Both the position numbers and the translations under genes were made by a program. Of a stretch of 64,000 nucleotides of DNA, positions 45,073-55,600 are shown piece by piece. The stretch comes from Nemertoderma westbladi (Eukaryota; Xenacoelomorpha; Nemertodermatida; Nemertodermatidae): NCBI GenBank assembly GCA_032718475.1, contig JAUCBJ010005332.1:1-64000 (forward strand), read 5' to 3'. Under the pieces are notes generated by a model. The model worked only from the letters and a program-made list of their open reading frames with translations. It was not told where the DNA came from and searched no databases. Position 1 is the first letter of the stretch. Each line of letters opens with the position of its first letter.

Positions 45073-48000
45073 GTTTGTTTGTACAGTTGAATGCCTACTG
45101 CTATAATTACAGTTAAAGCAAGTCTAATAATTCAGTTTCACTGTTAGCCTAGTAATTAATTACCGATATCGTTACTCTATGTAACGTGATATATATACAA
45201 TATATTAGAATACCGGTATACACTTATAGTATATATAAGTATTATTACGGATCGAATATTAGGGTTCGTCACAGAATACCGGTATATAATATCAGCGCAA
45301 ATATATTGATATATAATAAGCCTAACGTGAATACCGGTATACAGCTTACACTTATAGTATATATAAGTATAATTATAGACTAGAATTAATTACAGAATAC
45401 CGGTATATAATTTCAGCTTAAATATATAGAAATAAATATAATAAGCCTATCGTAAATACCGGTACGTCAATTATTTTAGAATAATTGAATTTCTGAATTT
45501 TTAGGGTTACTTAGTTACTTTACTTTACTTTATTACCGTTATTTAAGCAGTAGTCCAACTGATATTAAGACCTAATTGTTGTATGACAGGCCTACTATTT
45601 TATAAATCATTTGAGTTGATTTATAATATATATACCCGCTTAATGGGTTTTTGACAATATTTGAAATAAATGTTATTATTTCTGGGAAGGAGTCACTACA
45701 CAGAAGCTGTACGCTCTCAGTGAAGTGCTACTTGTTGGACACTAAAACAAATAATTCTACTTGCCTAAGTTACTTATTACTACAAATTACGTACAATACG
45801 GGGTGAGATTACAATCTCTAAATAAACACAAAAATTACACGTACGAATTTTTAGGGTTAATTTTACAGGGAATCTACAAACCAGCCTAACAAGGAGTTAG
45901 AATCTCTGGTTATTACAGACGGACAAGATACTACGGTATTTGAAAATAATAAAGCAGTAGTAAATATATTGCGTTGTCTAGATAGGAAAATACCACCGTC
46001 TGACGACTTATAGCTGTAGCGCTATAAGTACTACGTTATGTACCCGGAGTGTTCCTACCTAGAAGTTAATTACCGCAGCCTACTATAGCTAACGTGCCTA
46101 TTAACCACTTTACAACACAAATATACTGCCTACACACTAATTACCTTCGGAAAGCACTGTACACTAAACCCTAAATTAGGTACAAGTACTTATACAACAA
46201 ATAACCAGCAGTTAAAAATACTTGTACAGCTAAAAGAACCACGGTATCTGCCGGAGTGACCAGAGCATAAAATCACCAGTCTTTACCTACGCCAAACAGT
46301 CCTGATGTAGTACCGGGGTTAATTTAACTATAACGGTATGTATAACAAGCACAATTACTGTAGGAATAAACTTGGGGTTGTGAATGTTGCGAATAATCGC
46401 ATATACTCTGAATAATAAATATTACGCTACCCGTACAGACTACACAAACAAAATACAGACCAAACGCTGGCAGACTACTATCAAGCCTAAATAAACTACA
46501 GTATATGCATACTCCGAAATGGTTAGTTAGTATGCGTTCTAACCGAGTAGTACGACTTATTCTTTCGGGGGGGGGGGGGGGGGGGGGATTTACCTTACAG
46601 CACTGGATGCCCCCACGTTCCTAACTAGTACTTTATCGGACATACACTCTACACACACTGCAATCTCTTCAGACTTAACAACAGCCAGACAACAATCCAG
46701 CCTACAAATTATTTATACAATCTGAGCAGGCTTACACGCCTTTTGCTCAATATTAACTTACATATAAATAAAACTGACAGAAATAAGTAAAATCCCAATA
46801 AAAAACCAGGGCTGCAGTCCCTGATTAAATATCAAGACCTACCGGTATATAATTATCACAATCGAATAATACTGATGTACCTGTACTGCTGTAAGTACCG
46901 GTTCGGGTGGTTAGGTTGTTAGGCCTACTGGTTACCGGTCGACCGGTACTTTTGCCTTTATTGCCTACGTTGCAATAAAGAAAGAATAACTGTTATTGTT
47001 CGCGCTTTTAGACCTTTAGCAGTTTAACCTGCCAAATTTAGGTGTCTTCTAGGTTATTAATCGACTTTAGCCTATAACAAGTATTTGATACACATAAAGT
47101 TACATTAGTCGAAGCCAGCCTATGCGCGATCATTCACCCACGGTTAAGGGAGACTGGATTCGGATGCTCTGACCTTATTGCGGTGTAGGCCTACTGTACT
47201 ATCCGATTGATCGTTAATATATAATCTCTGACAAATATTATTCACTTTCGGGAAATATTAACAGTTCCTTTAGGACGTGGCGCTCTAAGTATGTAAACAG
47301 AGTTATGACTTACACTAAACACAACGGGATGGCTAATGATTTACGTATAAAGCGCATTCTTTAGGAAATGCTTTGTTATCTATCACACTCATGCACACTA
47401 CCGCACACTGCTGCACACTGATCTGCCGACCTTCACTAATTTAAATCATATATAAGGAGAACAGCAACTGACACATGTAGGGCCTATGAAATAGCATTCA
47501 ATTCACTCCAAAACCACTATAATGTAAGTCGCAATTGCTATATGTAACCGGTCTCTCTAACCTTTAGTATATCAAGAAGATTGGGGTTTTATGATTATTT
47601 ATCGTTATTCTCCAAATATAACAACATTCCATCAACTGATAACAATTAATAACCGACAGTAAATAGCAGTAAAATAATGCGGTGTTCTGAGCCGTGTTGT
47701 GTGTCCAGTTTGTACTGGTTTGTTTGTTTGGTTTGATAACAGTTATACGTTTCTATAATCAAAGCCGTTCTAATGTTTGGCTAAAGTCTGAAACACAGAA
47801 TAATTCCACAGCCGATGTTCTGGGCTCAGGAAAAAAGGTAAACAAAGACCATAATGCATTGCGCGATTTCCCGGAGGCTTCTGTGCAAATAAAATGAAAA
47901 TCGCTCTGATTGGTCGAGTGAGTGAGCCTGAACAAAGAAAGCCAAAAAGCTCCACGTCGACATATCAGCTGATAGATGTCGTCATCTGAACTACACTGTA

Positions 48001-48191
48001 TTAAGAGTATTTTGGCGCATTGCGGCATAAGATTGCTTGTTATGTCCGCTAAAGTACACATACAGAAAAAATGGCTTTTTATGTCCACTAAAACACCTAC
48101 ACAGTAAGAAAACGGCTTTTTATGTCCGCTAAAACACCTACAGAGTACTTTGCGGGGAAAATGACTAGCTAGATCCGCAAAAGCCTTTACA
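45073..48191 (-). other. BEL2 leader and 5' LTR, non-coding
   Basis: Alignable throughout to BEL1 9560-12909. It carries the two-copy ACCGGTATA repeat (45209-45470), a single copy of the 290-bp unit duplicated in BEL1, a run of 21 G at 46567-46587 where BEL1 has five, and the outer LTR 47384-48191 ending TTTACA. Short frames here (for example 47759-48337 on the minus strand) overlap the LTR and carry no family signature. Confidence 0.75.
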
Positions 48192-48972
48192 CCTCTGAAC
48201 ACTCCTCCGGACTGTTGTCCTCCGGACATCTCGCCGTCCACTCCTCTCCATCCCCATACCGATACTTGATGGGAACATCCTTGTTCCATCCCATTGTCTC
48301 TAAGTCTTCCGCGTCGAATCCATTCTCCTCCGCCCATTCTCTTGCTGTTACTTCTCCTTCTAGCTTATCTACCATCTCTAGTTTCTTCTCTGCGTCCTCA
48401 ACGGTGCCTGGTAGCATGCACCCTGATGTCTCCGACACCCTGGATGGAATCTTGGTTTTAATTGGGCGCTAAGCGTCCATCCGAACGGCGTGAGAATCGC
48501 CGTTGGATCCCGCTGTCTGTCTTCCCCGAAGATCGTCTGTACTCTTTCGTGGGCCGTCGGGCAGTCCATACCCACTATGATGGATACCTTCGAGACGTCC
48601 ACCTCCGGTATTGAGAAATCGATATCGTCCAGGAACCGGTACTGCTCGACCTCGATGTTAGTTGGTCTCCTGGCATTTATATTGATCGATTCTATGATCT
48701 GAATGGGGTCTATGATCGCCCCATAGTCACATCCCGGTGCAATCACTGATATCTCGCACCGTCCCGTCCTCATCTCCAGGACCTCATCCTTACTCGAGAT
48801 AGTAGTTACCGCCATCCTACTCGGCCTCGTCTGTAACCCTATCTCCTCGGCCACCCAATTCTCCACCAGCGTGAAGGCTGCTCCGCTGTCGACCAGCATT
48901 AATGTCGTTACTGATCGGCCGCCCATCCCGAGTAGTACTTTTCTCTTTCTTCTTGCTCCTGTCGTGCTCGTA
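48192..48972 (-). pseudogene. Protease fragment of a second BEL/Pao family
   Basis: Frame 48926-48378 starts in an aspartic protease (MLVDSGAAFTLVENWVAEE, then SIIVGMDCPTAHERVQ and AILTPFGWTLSAQ), the DUF1758 layout of BEL/Pao, but with clearly different sequence from BEL1 and BEL2. A frameshift near 48440 moves the rest to the frame read at 48438-48187 (EKKLEMVDKLEGEV, REWAEENGFDAEDLE). It stops at the BEL2 LTR tip, which presumably inserted into it, and at the other end meets the 62-bp satellite. No RT or integrase remains. Confidence 0.75.
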
Positions 48973-49187
48973 GCCTCTCAGAACCGTCGGCCCTCATAAA
49001 GGATCAGCAACTGAACTTCCTACACCAAATGAACGCCTCTCAGAACCGTCGGCCCTCATAAAGGATCGGCAACTGAACTTCCTACACCAAATGAACGCCT
49101 CTCAGAACCGTCGGCCCTCATAAAGGTTCGGCAACTGAACTTCCTACGCCGAATCAACGCCTCTCAGAACCGTCGGCCCTCATAAAG
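48973..49187 (+). repeat. 62-bp satellite, second locus, ~3.5 monomers
   Basis: Same monomer and orientation as 17246-28342: GCCTCTCAGAACCGTCGGCC recurs at 62-bp spacing, and the block ends in CATAAAG where the minisatellite begins. The units are close to the consensus CCAAATGAACG class. Confidence 0.95.
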
Positions 49188-49556
49188 CACCAGTGCCTGC
49201 ACCAGTGTCTGGGCCAGGTGGGTGTTTGAACCGGTGGCTGCACTAGTGTCTGTACCAGGTGTCTGCACCAGTGCCAGCACCAGTGTCTGGACCAGGTGGG
49301 TGTTTGAACCGGTGTCTGCACCAGTGTCTGAACCAGGTGTCTGCACCAAGTGTCTGCATCAGGTGTCTGGACCTGGTAGGTGTCTGCACCAGTGTCTGCA
49401 TAAAGTTTCTGTACCAGGTGTCTGCATCACTGTCTCACCAGGTGTCTACATCAGGACTCTGCACCAGGTGTATGTACCAGTAGTGTCTGCACCAGGTGTC
49501 TTCACCAGGTGTCTGCACCATGAGTCTGCACCAATGTCTGCACCAGGTGTCTGCAC
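49188..49556 (+). repeat. CACCAG(G)TGTCTG minisatellite, 12-13 bp unit
   Basis: About 28 irregular units of CACCAGTGTCTG or CACCAGGTGTCTG, with larger 24-30 bp composites such as GGTGGGTGTTTGAACC near 49218 and 49299. It is joined directly to the satellite on the left and continues into CAGCTTCTGAAGTGG, the LINE target, on the right. Reading frames across it are repeat artefacts. Confidence 0.9.
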
Positions 49557-49575
49557 CAGCTTCTGAAGTGGAGAT

Positions 49576-51190
49576 ACTACTACTAGGATCGGCATGCTGC
49601 ATTGCAGCTGCATTTTTAAGAATGCTGTGCCGTCTTATCGACAAAATTGCACCGCCACAACTCCCTATCACCCATGACATTTGCTAGATCATCCGCATCT
49701 TCAAGGCCAGTGTCCTTTAAGATGCATCTCAAGAAAGTCATGGGCTGTCCACCATGCTTTTTCACTCCATGAGGCTGCCAAAGTACAAGATTATGCACTG
49801 GTTGGTCCTCACGGCGAAAGCAATGTCCTGCAAAGCGGAGGCGATTTTGTTCTAGTGTCAAGCTTGGGGGAACCAATGAGACACCTCCAATGTTATATAG
49901 TGTCTGGTTGGAGATGTGTGCATTGTACTTGACACAATGAACCCGGCGTAGCATTCTTGTGAATGTGCCATCCAGAGATTTGGTGTCCTCAGCAGTTCGA
50001 GCCCAGCATGGACTCCCATAGAGGAGTACTAGAACTACTGCTGCTCTAAATAATCGGACCTTAAGTTTCCGATTAATTCTCGGTGACTTCCAAATCATGG
50101 AAAGCCTATTCAAGGCTGCCCATGCCTTTCCCTTACGTATTCGAAGGTCCCCACCTGACTTCCGGATCCATGATCCCAGGTAACAGAAGTCATCCACATG
50201 CTCAAGCATACCATCTTTTGAGCTTATGCTAATCCGATCAGAGACTTGCTGAGGACTTTCAAAATGTTGGTCTTTCTGGAGTTAATAAAAAGACCAACAC
50301 TAGAAGCAGCATGTTCTGAGGAGCTGAGGAGCCGTTGGGCTCCCTCTAGTGATTCTGAGAGTACTCCTAAGTCATCAGCAAAGTCTAGATCAGTTAGGTA
50401 CTTGGCAGGATTTCCTCGACTTCTGGAGCCAGTAGGTGGAGTTATCATCACCCCATCATCATTATGATGATCTAAGGACATGCGTAGAACATAGTCAACA
50501 ACAATTATGAACAAGAATGGTGCAAGTGTGTCTCCTTGGAGGACGCCCCATAACACTTCAAATGGTTCTGTGTCACCGTCAACAGTAGACACAAATGTTG
50601 TCGAACCATCGTATACTGATCTGATTGCTGCAATAATTTCATCAGGAATCCCATATAATGAAAGTATGCTGAACATACGTGAGCGAGAGACTGAATCAAA
50701 GGCCTTGAAGAAGTCAACTAATATAACAGCCAGATGCCTGTCTTTCTTTTTTGATAACTCTTCAATTATCAATCTAAGTGCCAAAATGGGCTCCATGGTC
50801 CCACAAACATTACGGAACCCATTCTGATTTCCACGGAGCAGTCTCTCAATGGGATCCCTGATGCGATTTAATAGAATTCTATTGTATAGCTTTGCAGCAA
50901 TCGAGATCAATGAGATTCCCCGAAAAGAACCATAGAGTGTTAGGTTGCCATTCTTGGGAACTGGCACCAACTTATTTATTTGTTTTCATTTCTTGTGGGA
51001 CTCTTGTTGTTCGGTACATGTCTACTATGATGGGATAGATGAGCTTTAAACCACCATGCTTATTTACTCCATGAGAGCGCCAAACTGGCCAAAGCACAAC
51101 AATATGCACTAGCTGGTCCTCACGGCGAAACCAATGTCCTACAAAGCGGAGGCGGCTTTGTTCTAGAGATTTGGTTCTAACGAAGCAAAT
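49576..51190 (-). mobile_element. Chimeric, 5'-truncated copy of the same LINE
   Basis: Flanked by a perfect 19-bp target duplication (49557-49575 and 51191-51209, CAGCTTCTGAAGTGGAGAT). The 3' end matches the intact copy, including the TAG tail (ACTACTACTAG at 49576). From the 5' side the unit consists of ~26 bp of unknown origin, a piece of the ORF C-terminus (~51045-51165), then sequence from the start of the RT domain onward to the 3' end. Because the duplication encloses both pieces, they entered the genome as one cDNA. Confidence 0.85.
49616..51165 (-). pseudogene. Truncated LINE reverse transcriptase in the chimeric copy
   Basis: Frame 50970-50224 carries the RT core (SFRGISLISIAAKLYN, DFFKAFDSVSRS, DFADDLGVLSE), and frame 50209-49616 the C-terminal region (DDFCYLGSWIRKSG, LRFAGHCFRREDQ). 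They are separated by a small deletion near 50258, about a dozen bases compared with the intact copy. A further break lies near 50970. The 5' piece (LEQSRLRFVGHWFRRED) is a duplicate of C-terminal sequence in the wrong place. No endonuclease. Confidence 0.88.
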
Positions 51191-51209
51191 CAGCTTCTGA
51201 AGTGGAGAT

Positions 51210-51644
51210 GATTTGTTAACAAATATTGGCGATTTGAGTTTCTGTACTATAAGGCTAGAAAAATATAAAAAACAGTTTCGTAAAGATTTCAAACATATTA
51301 ATTCAAAAATACATTAATACCAACAGCAAATAACCACAGAATCGTATTTATCTGATTGTCTTTGTTCGTATCTATTGTAACAATTTAAAACCTAGAGTTG
51401 AGTTATTTATAACATTGATTACAGGTAAACTAAATAGGAAAGTTTCTTAAAACAAATATTACAAAATATAATATGCTAATACCTTCCTGAATTAGATGAC
51501 GGCCGTTCTGTTTAGCGAATTAAGTACCGGTATATATAACAGAAACAGCTAAGTAAAATATGATAAAATAATATTATTGCACTGGCTATATTGGGTTCCA
51601 AGTTGAGTTTCAAGTAGAAGGAGACCGGAAGTTATATAAAACAT
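51210..51644. other. AT-rich stretch without recognisable genes
   Basis: Between the LINE target duplication and the 24-bp minisatellite I see only AT-rich sequence and one ACCGGTATATATA word near 51525. No ORF, RNA or repeat is supported. Confidence 0.5.
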
Positions 51645-52350
51645 TCGGAAGTGACGTAATAGGAAACTGCGGAAGTGACGTAATAGGAAACTACGGAAGT
51701 GACGTAATAGGAAACTGCGGAAGTGGCGTAATAGGAAACTGCGGAAGTGACGTAATAGTGAACTACGGAAGTGACGTAATAGTGAACTGCGGAAGTGATG
51801 TAATAAGAAAATGCGGAAGTGACGTAAATAGTGAACTACGGAAGTGACGTAATAGTGAACTGCGGAAGTGAAGTAATAGTAAACTACGGAAGTGACGTAA
51901 TAGTGAACTACGGAAGTGACGTATAGTGAACTACGCAAGTGACGTAATAGTGAACTACGGAAGTGACGTAATAGTGAACTACGGAAGTGACGTAATAGTG
52001 AACTACGGAAGTGACGTAATAGTGAACTACGGAAGTGACGTAATAGTGAACTACGGAAGTGACGTAATAGTGAATTCCGGAAGTGACGTATATTGAACTA
52101 CGGAAGTGACGTAATAGTGAACTACGGAAGTGACGTAATAGTGAACTACGGAAGTGACGTAATAGTGAATTCCGGAAGTGACGTATATTGAACTACGGAA
52201 GTGACGTAATAGTGAACTACGGAAGTGACGTAATAGTGAACTACGGAAGTGACGTAAAAGTGAACTACGGAAGTGACGTAATAGTGAACTACGGAAGTGA
52301 CGTAATAGTGAACTACGGAAGTGACGTAATAGTGAACTACGGAAGTGAGG
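51645..52350 (+). repeat. 24-bp minisatellite with ETS/CRE-like composite word, ~29 units
   Basis: Unit GAACTACGGAAGTGACGTAA plus TAGT, 24 bp, head to tail. The first third has an AGGAAACTGCGGAAGTGACG variant. A four-unit block with GTGAATTCCGGAAGTGACG and a 95-bp offset occurs twice, near 52070 and 52165. Almost every unit contains CGGAAGTGACGTAA: a CGGAAGT ETS core abutting a TGACGTAA half-CRE/ATF word. Long minus-strand frames rich in HFRSSLLR or VVHYYVTS are produced by the 24-bp period and are not genes. Confidence 0.95.
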
Positions 52351-52379
52351 TAACATGACAGTTCCTTGTATTTTGAACG

Positions 52380-52392
52380 GTTGCTAGGCAAC
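52380..52392. promoter_or_regulatory. X-box-like palindrome (RFX site candidate)
   Basis: GTTGCTAGGCAAC: inverted GTTGC/GCAAC half sites, the layout bound by RFX factors in animals. It is 4 bp downstream of the stop of the putative exon and 30 bp from the minisatellite. Motif only; binding is not shown. Confidence 0.35.
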
Positions 52393-52396
52393 AACA

Positions 52397-52542
52397 TCAC
52401 GCGGTCTCCGTGGGAACCACAGTTTCCTCCGCGTTGCCTTGGATATCATCGTCGGTTGTGGTATCGGCAGACTTTAACTTCTTTAAGGGAGAAACCTTCT
52501 CCCCGCTAGGGGCGCTACGTTTAGTTGCGTCACCGGCACCGC
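52397..52542 (-). CDS. Probable 3'-terminal coding exon of an unrecognised host gene
   Basis: On the minus strand a good 3' splice site (pyrimidine-rich TATCTTTTCTTATTATTATAACTGGTTGTTTGCAG region at 52543-52577, with TTATAAC as a branch-point candidate) precedes 48 codons ending in TGA at 52397-52399. The peptide is hydrophilic (GDATKRSAPSGEKVSPLKKL, then SADTTTDDDIQGNAEE and VVPTETA): a short basic patch and then an acidic tail, like the C-terminus of many nuclear proteins. Codon-level composition differs from the AT-rich flanks and the repeats. The frame continues upstream into the AT-rich region only by chance. Upstream exons would have to lie beyond the 32-bp satellite, to the right. Identity unknown. 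Confidence 0.4.
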
Positions 52543-52668
52543 CTGCAAACAACCAGTTATAATAATAAGAAAAGATACACCCCTGCTGGGGGAAATAGAT
52601 GTTAAAATAAATAACTAAATAAAAGGGCACCATTGCAGTAATAAAATATTATTATGCAGTAAAATAAA

Positions 52669-55600
52669 GTTAGGGGAGACGGTTCGGGTGTTAGCAATCA
52701 GTTAGGTGAGATGGTTCGGGTGTTAGCAATCAGTTAGGTGAGACGGTTCGGGTGTTAGCAATAAGTTAGGTTAGATGGTTCGGGTGTTAGCAATCAGTTA
52801 GGTTAGACGGTTCGGGTGTTAGCAATCAGTTAGGAGAGACGGTTCGGGTGTTAGCAATCAGTTAGGTGAGATGGTTCGGGTGTTAGCAATCAGTTAGGTG
52901 AGACGGTTCGGGTGTTAGCAATAAGTTAGGTTAGATGGTTCGGGTGTTAGCAATCAGTTAGGTTAGATGGTTCGGGTGTTAGCAATCAGTTAGGTGAGAC
53001 GGTTCGGGTGTTAGCAATCAGTTAGGTGAGACGGTTCGGGTGTTAGCAATCAGTTAGGTGAGACGGTTCGGGTGTTAGCAATAAGTTAGGTTAGATGGTT
53101 CGGGTGTTAGCAATCAGTTAGGTGAGACGGTTCGGGTGTTAGCAATAAGTTAGGTTAGATGGTTCCGGTGTTAGCAATCAGTTAGGTGAGATGGTTCGGG
53201 TGTTAGCAATCAGTTAGGTGAGGCGGTTCGGGTGTTAGCAATCAGTTAGGTGAGATGGTTCGGGTGTTAGCAATCAGTTATGTGAGATGGTTCGGGTGTT
53301 AGCAATCAGTTAGGTGAGATGGTTCGGGTGTTAGCAATCAGTTAGGTGAGACGGTTCGGGTGTTAGCAATAAGTTAGGTTATATGGTTCGGGTGTTAGCA
53401 ATCAGTTAGGTTAGATGGTTCGGGTGTTAGCAATCAGATAGGTGAGATGGTTCGGGTGTTAGCAATCAGTTAGGATAGACGGTTCGGGTGTTAGCAATCA
53501 GTTAGGTGAGACGGTTCGGGTGTTAGCAATCAGTTAGGTGAGATGGTTCGGGTGTTAGCAATCAGTTAGGTGAGATGGTTCGGGTGTTAGCAATCAGTTA
53601 GGTGAGACGGTTCGGGTGTTAGCAATCAGTTAGGTGAGATGGTTCGGGTGTTAGCAATCAGTTAGGAGAGACGGTTCGGGTGTTATCAATCAGTTAGGTG
53701 AGACGGTTCGGGTGTTAGCAATCAGTTAGGTGAGACGGTTCGGGTGATAGCAATCAGTTAGGTGAGATGGTTCGGGTGTTAGCAATCAGTTAGGTGAGAT
53801 GGTTTGGGTGTTAGCAATCAGTTAGGTGAGATGGTTCGGGTGTTAGCAATCAGTTAGGTGAGATGGTTCGGGTGTTAGCAATCAGTTAGGTGAGATGGTT
53901 CGGGTGTTAGCAATCAGTTAGGTGAGATGGTTCGGGTGTTAGCAATCAGTTAGGAGAGACGGTTCGGGTGTTAGCAATCAGTTAGGTGAGACGGTTCGGG
54001 TGTTAGCAATCAGTTAGGTGAGACGGTTCGGGTGTTAGCAATCAGTTAGGTGAGACGGTTCGGGTGTTAGCAATCAGTTAGGTGAGACGGTTCGGGTGTC
54101 AGCAATCAGTTAGGTGAGACGGTTCGGGTGTTAGCAATAAGTTAGGTTATATGGTTCGGGTCAGTTAGGAGAGACGGTTCGGGTGTTATCAATCAGTTAG
54201 GTGAGATGGTTCGGGTGTTAGCAATCAGTTAGGTGAGATGGTTCGGGTGTTAGCAATCAGTTAGGAGAGACGGTTCGGGTGTTATCAATCAGTTAGGTGA
54301 GATGGTTCGGGTGTTAGCAATCAGTTAGGAGAGATGGTTCGGGTGTTAGCAATCAGTTAGGAGAGACGGTTCGGGTGTTATCAATCAGTTAGGTGAGATG
54401 GTTCGGGTGTTAGCAATCACTTAGGAGAGATGGTTCGGGTGTTAGCAATCAGTTAGGTGAGATGGTTCGGGTGTTAGCAATCAGTTAGGTGAGATGGTTC
54501 GGGTGTTAGCAATCAGTTAGGTGAGACGGTTCGGGTGTTAGCAATCAGTTAGGTGAGATGGTTCGGGTGTTAGCAATCAGTTAGGTGAGATGGTTCGGGT
54601 GTTAGCAATCAGTTAGGAGAGATGGTTCGGGTGTTAGCAATCAGTTAGGGGAGATGGTTCGGGTGTTAGCAATCAGTTAGGTGAGACGGTTCGGGTGTTA
54701 GCAATCAGTTAGGTGAGATGGTTCGGGTGTTAGCAATCAGTTAGGAGAGATGGTTCGGGTGTTAGCAATCAGTTAGGAGAGACGGTTCGGGTGTTAGCAA
54801 TCAGTTAGGTGAGATGGTTCGGGTGTTAGCAATCAGTTAGGAGAGACGGTTCGGGTGTTATCAATCAGTTAGGTGAGATGGTTCGGGTGTTAGCAATCAG
54901 TTAGGAGAGATGGTTCGGGTGTTAGCAATCAGTTAGGTGAGACGGTTCGGGTGTTAGCAATCAGTTAGGAAAGACGGTTCGGGTGTTATCAATCAGTTAG
55001 GTGAGATGGTTCGGGTGTTAGCAATCAGTTAGGTGAGATGGTTCGGGTGTTAGCAATCAGTTAGGAGAGACGGTTCGGGTGTTAGCAATCAGTTAGGTGA
55101 GATGGTTCGGGTGTTAGCAATCAGTTAAGGGAGACGGTTCGGGTGTTAGCAATCAGTTAGGTGAGATGGTTCGGGTGTTAGCAATCAGTTAGGTGAGATG
55201 GTTCGGGTGTTAGCAATCAGTTAGGAGAGACGGTTCGGGTGTTAGCAATCAGTTAGGTGAGATGGTTCGTGTGTTAGCAATCAGTTAGGTGAGACGGTTC
55301 GGGTGTTACCAATCAGTTAGGTTAGACGGTTCGGGTGTTAGCAATCAGTTAGGTGAGATGGTTCGGGTGTTAGCAATCAGTTAGGAGAGACGGTTCGGGT
55401 GTTAGCAATCAGTTAGGAGAGATGGTTCGGGTGTTACCAATCAGTTAGGTTAGACGGTTCGGGTGTTAGCAATCAGTTAGGTGAGACGGTTCGGGTGTTA
55501 GCAATCAGTTAGGTGAGATGGTTCAGGTGTTAGCAATCAGTTAGGTGAGACGGTTCGGGTGTTACCAATCAGTTAGGTGAGATGGGTCGGGTGTTAGCAA

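Larger units (their letters stand above)
28343..48191 (-). mobile_element. BEL/Pao LTR retrotransposon, copy 2 (BEL2), split by two insertions
   Basis: The minus-strand sister copy of BEL1. Its 5' LTR outer end is TTTACA at 48191, gag starts at 45072 and the pol stop is at 28483. Its 3' end is lost: 28343 matches BEL1 position 4494 and is joined directly to the 62-bp satellite, so there is no 3' LTR. A Gypsy element (32014-37107) and a LINE (37823-41288) interrupt pol. With those removed, the order is gag, zinc knuckles, protease, RT, RNase H, integrase, DUF5641-like end, as in BEL/Pao. Several frameshifts and one nonsense codon make it non-functional. Confidence 0.88.

Noticed and set aside
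47694-48337. 192-codon minus-strand frame and overlapping frames near the BEL2 5' end
   Set aside because: They cross the LTR tip into the adjacent fragment and combine unrelated sequence. No motif, and not conserved in BEL1.
51549-52400. 129-, 101- and 84-codon repetitive minus-strand frames (HFRSSLLR, VVHYYVTS)
   Set aside because: A 24-bp period keeps all frames open. The peptides only reflect the minisatellite.
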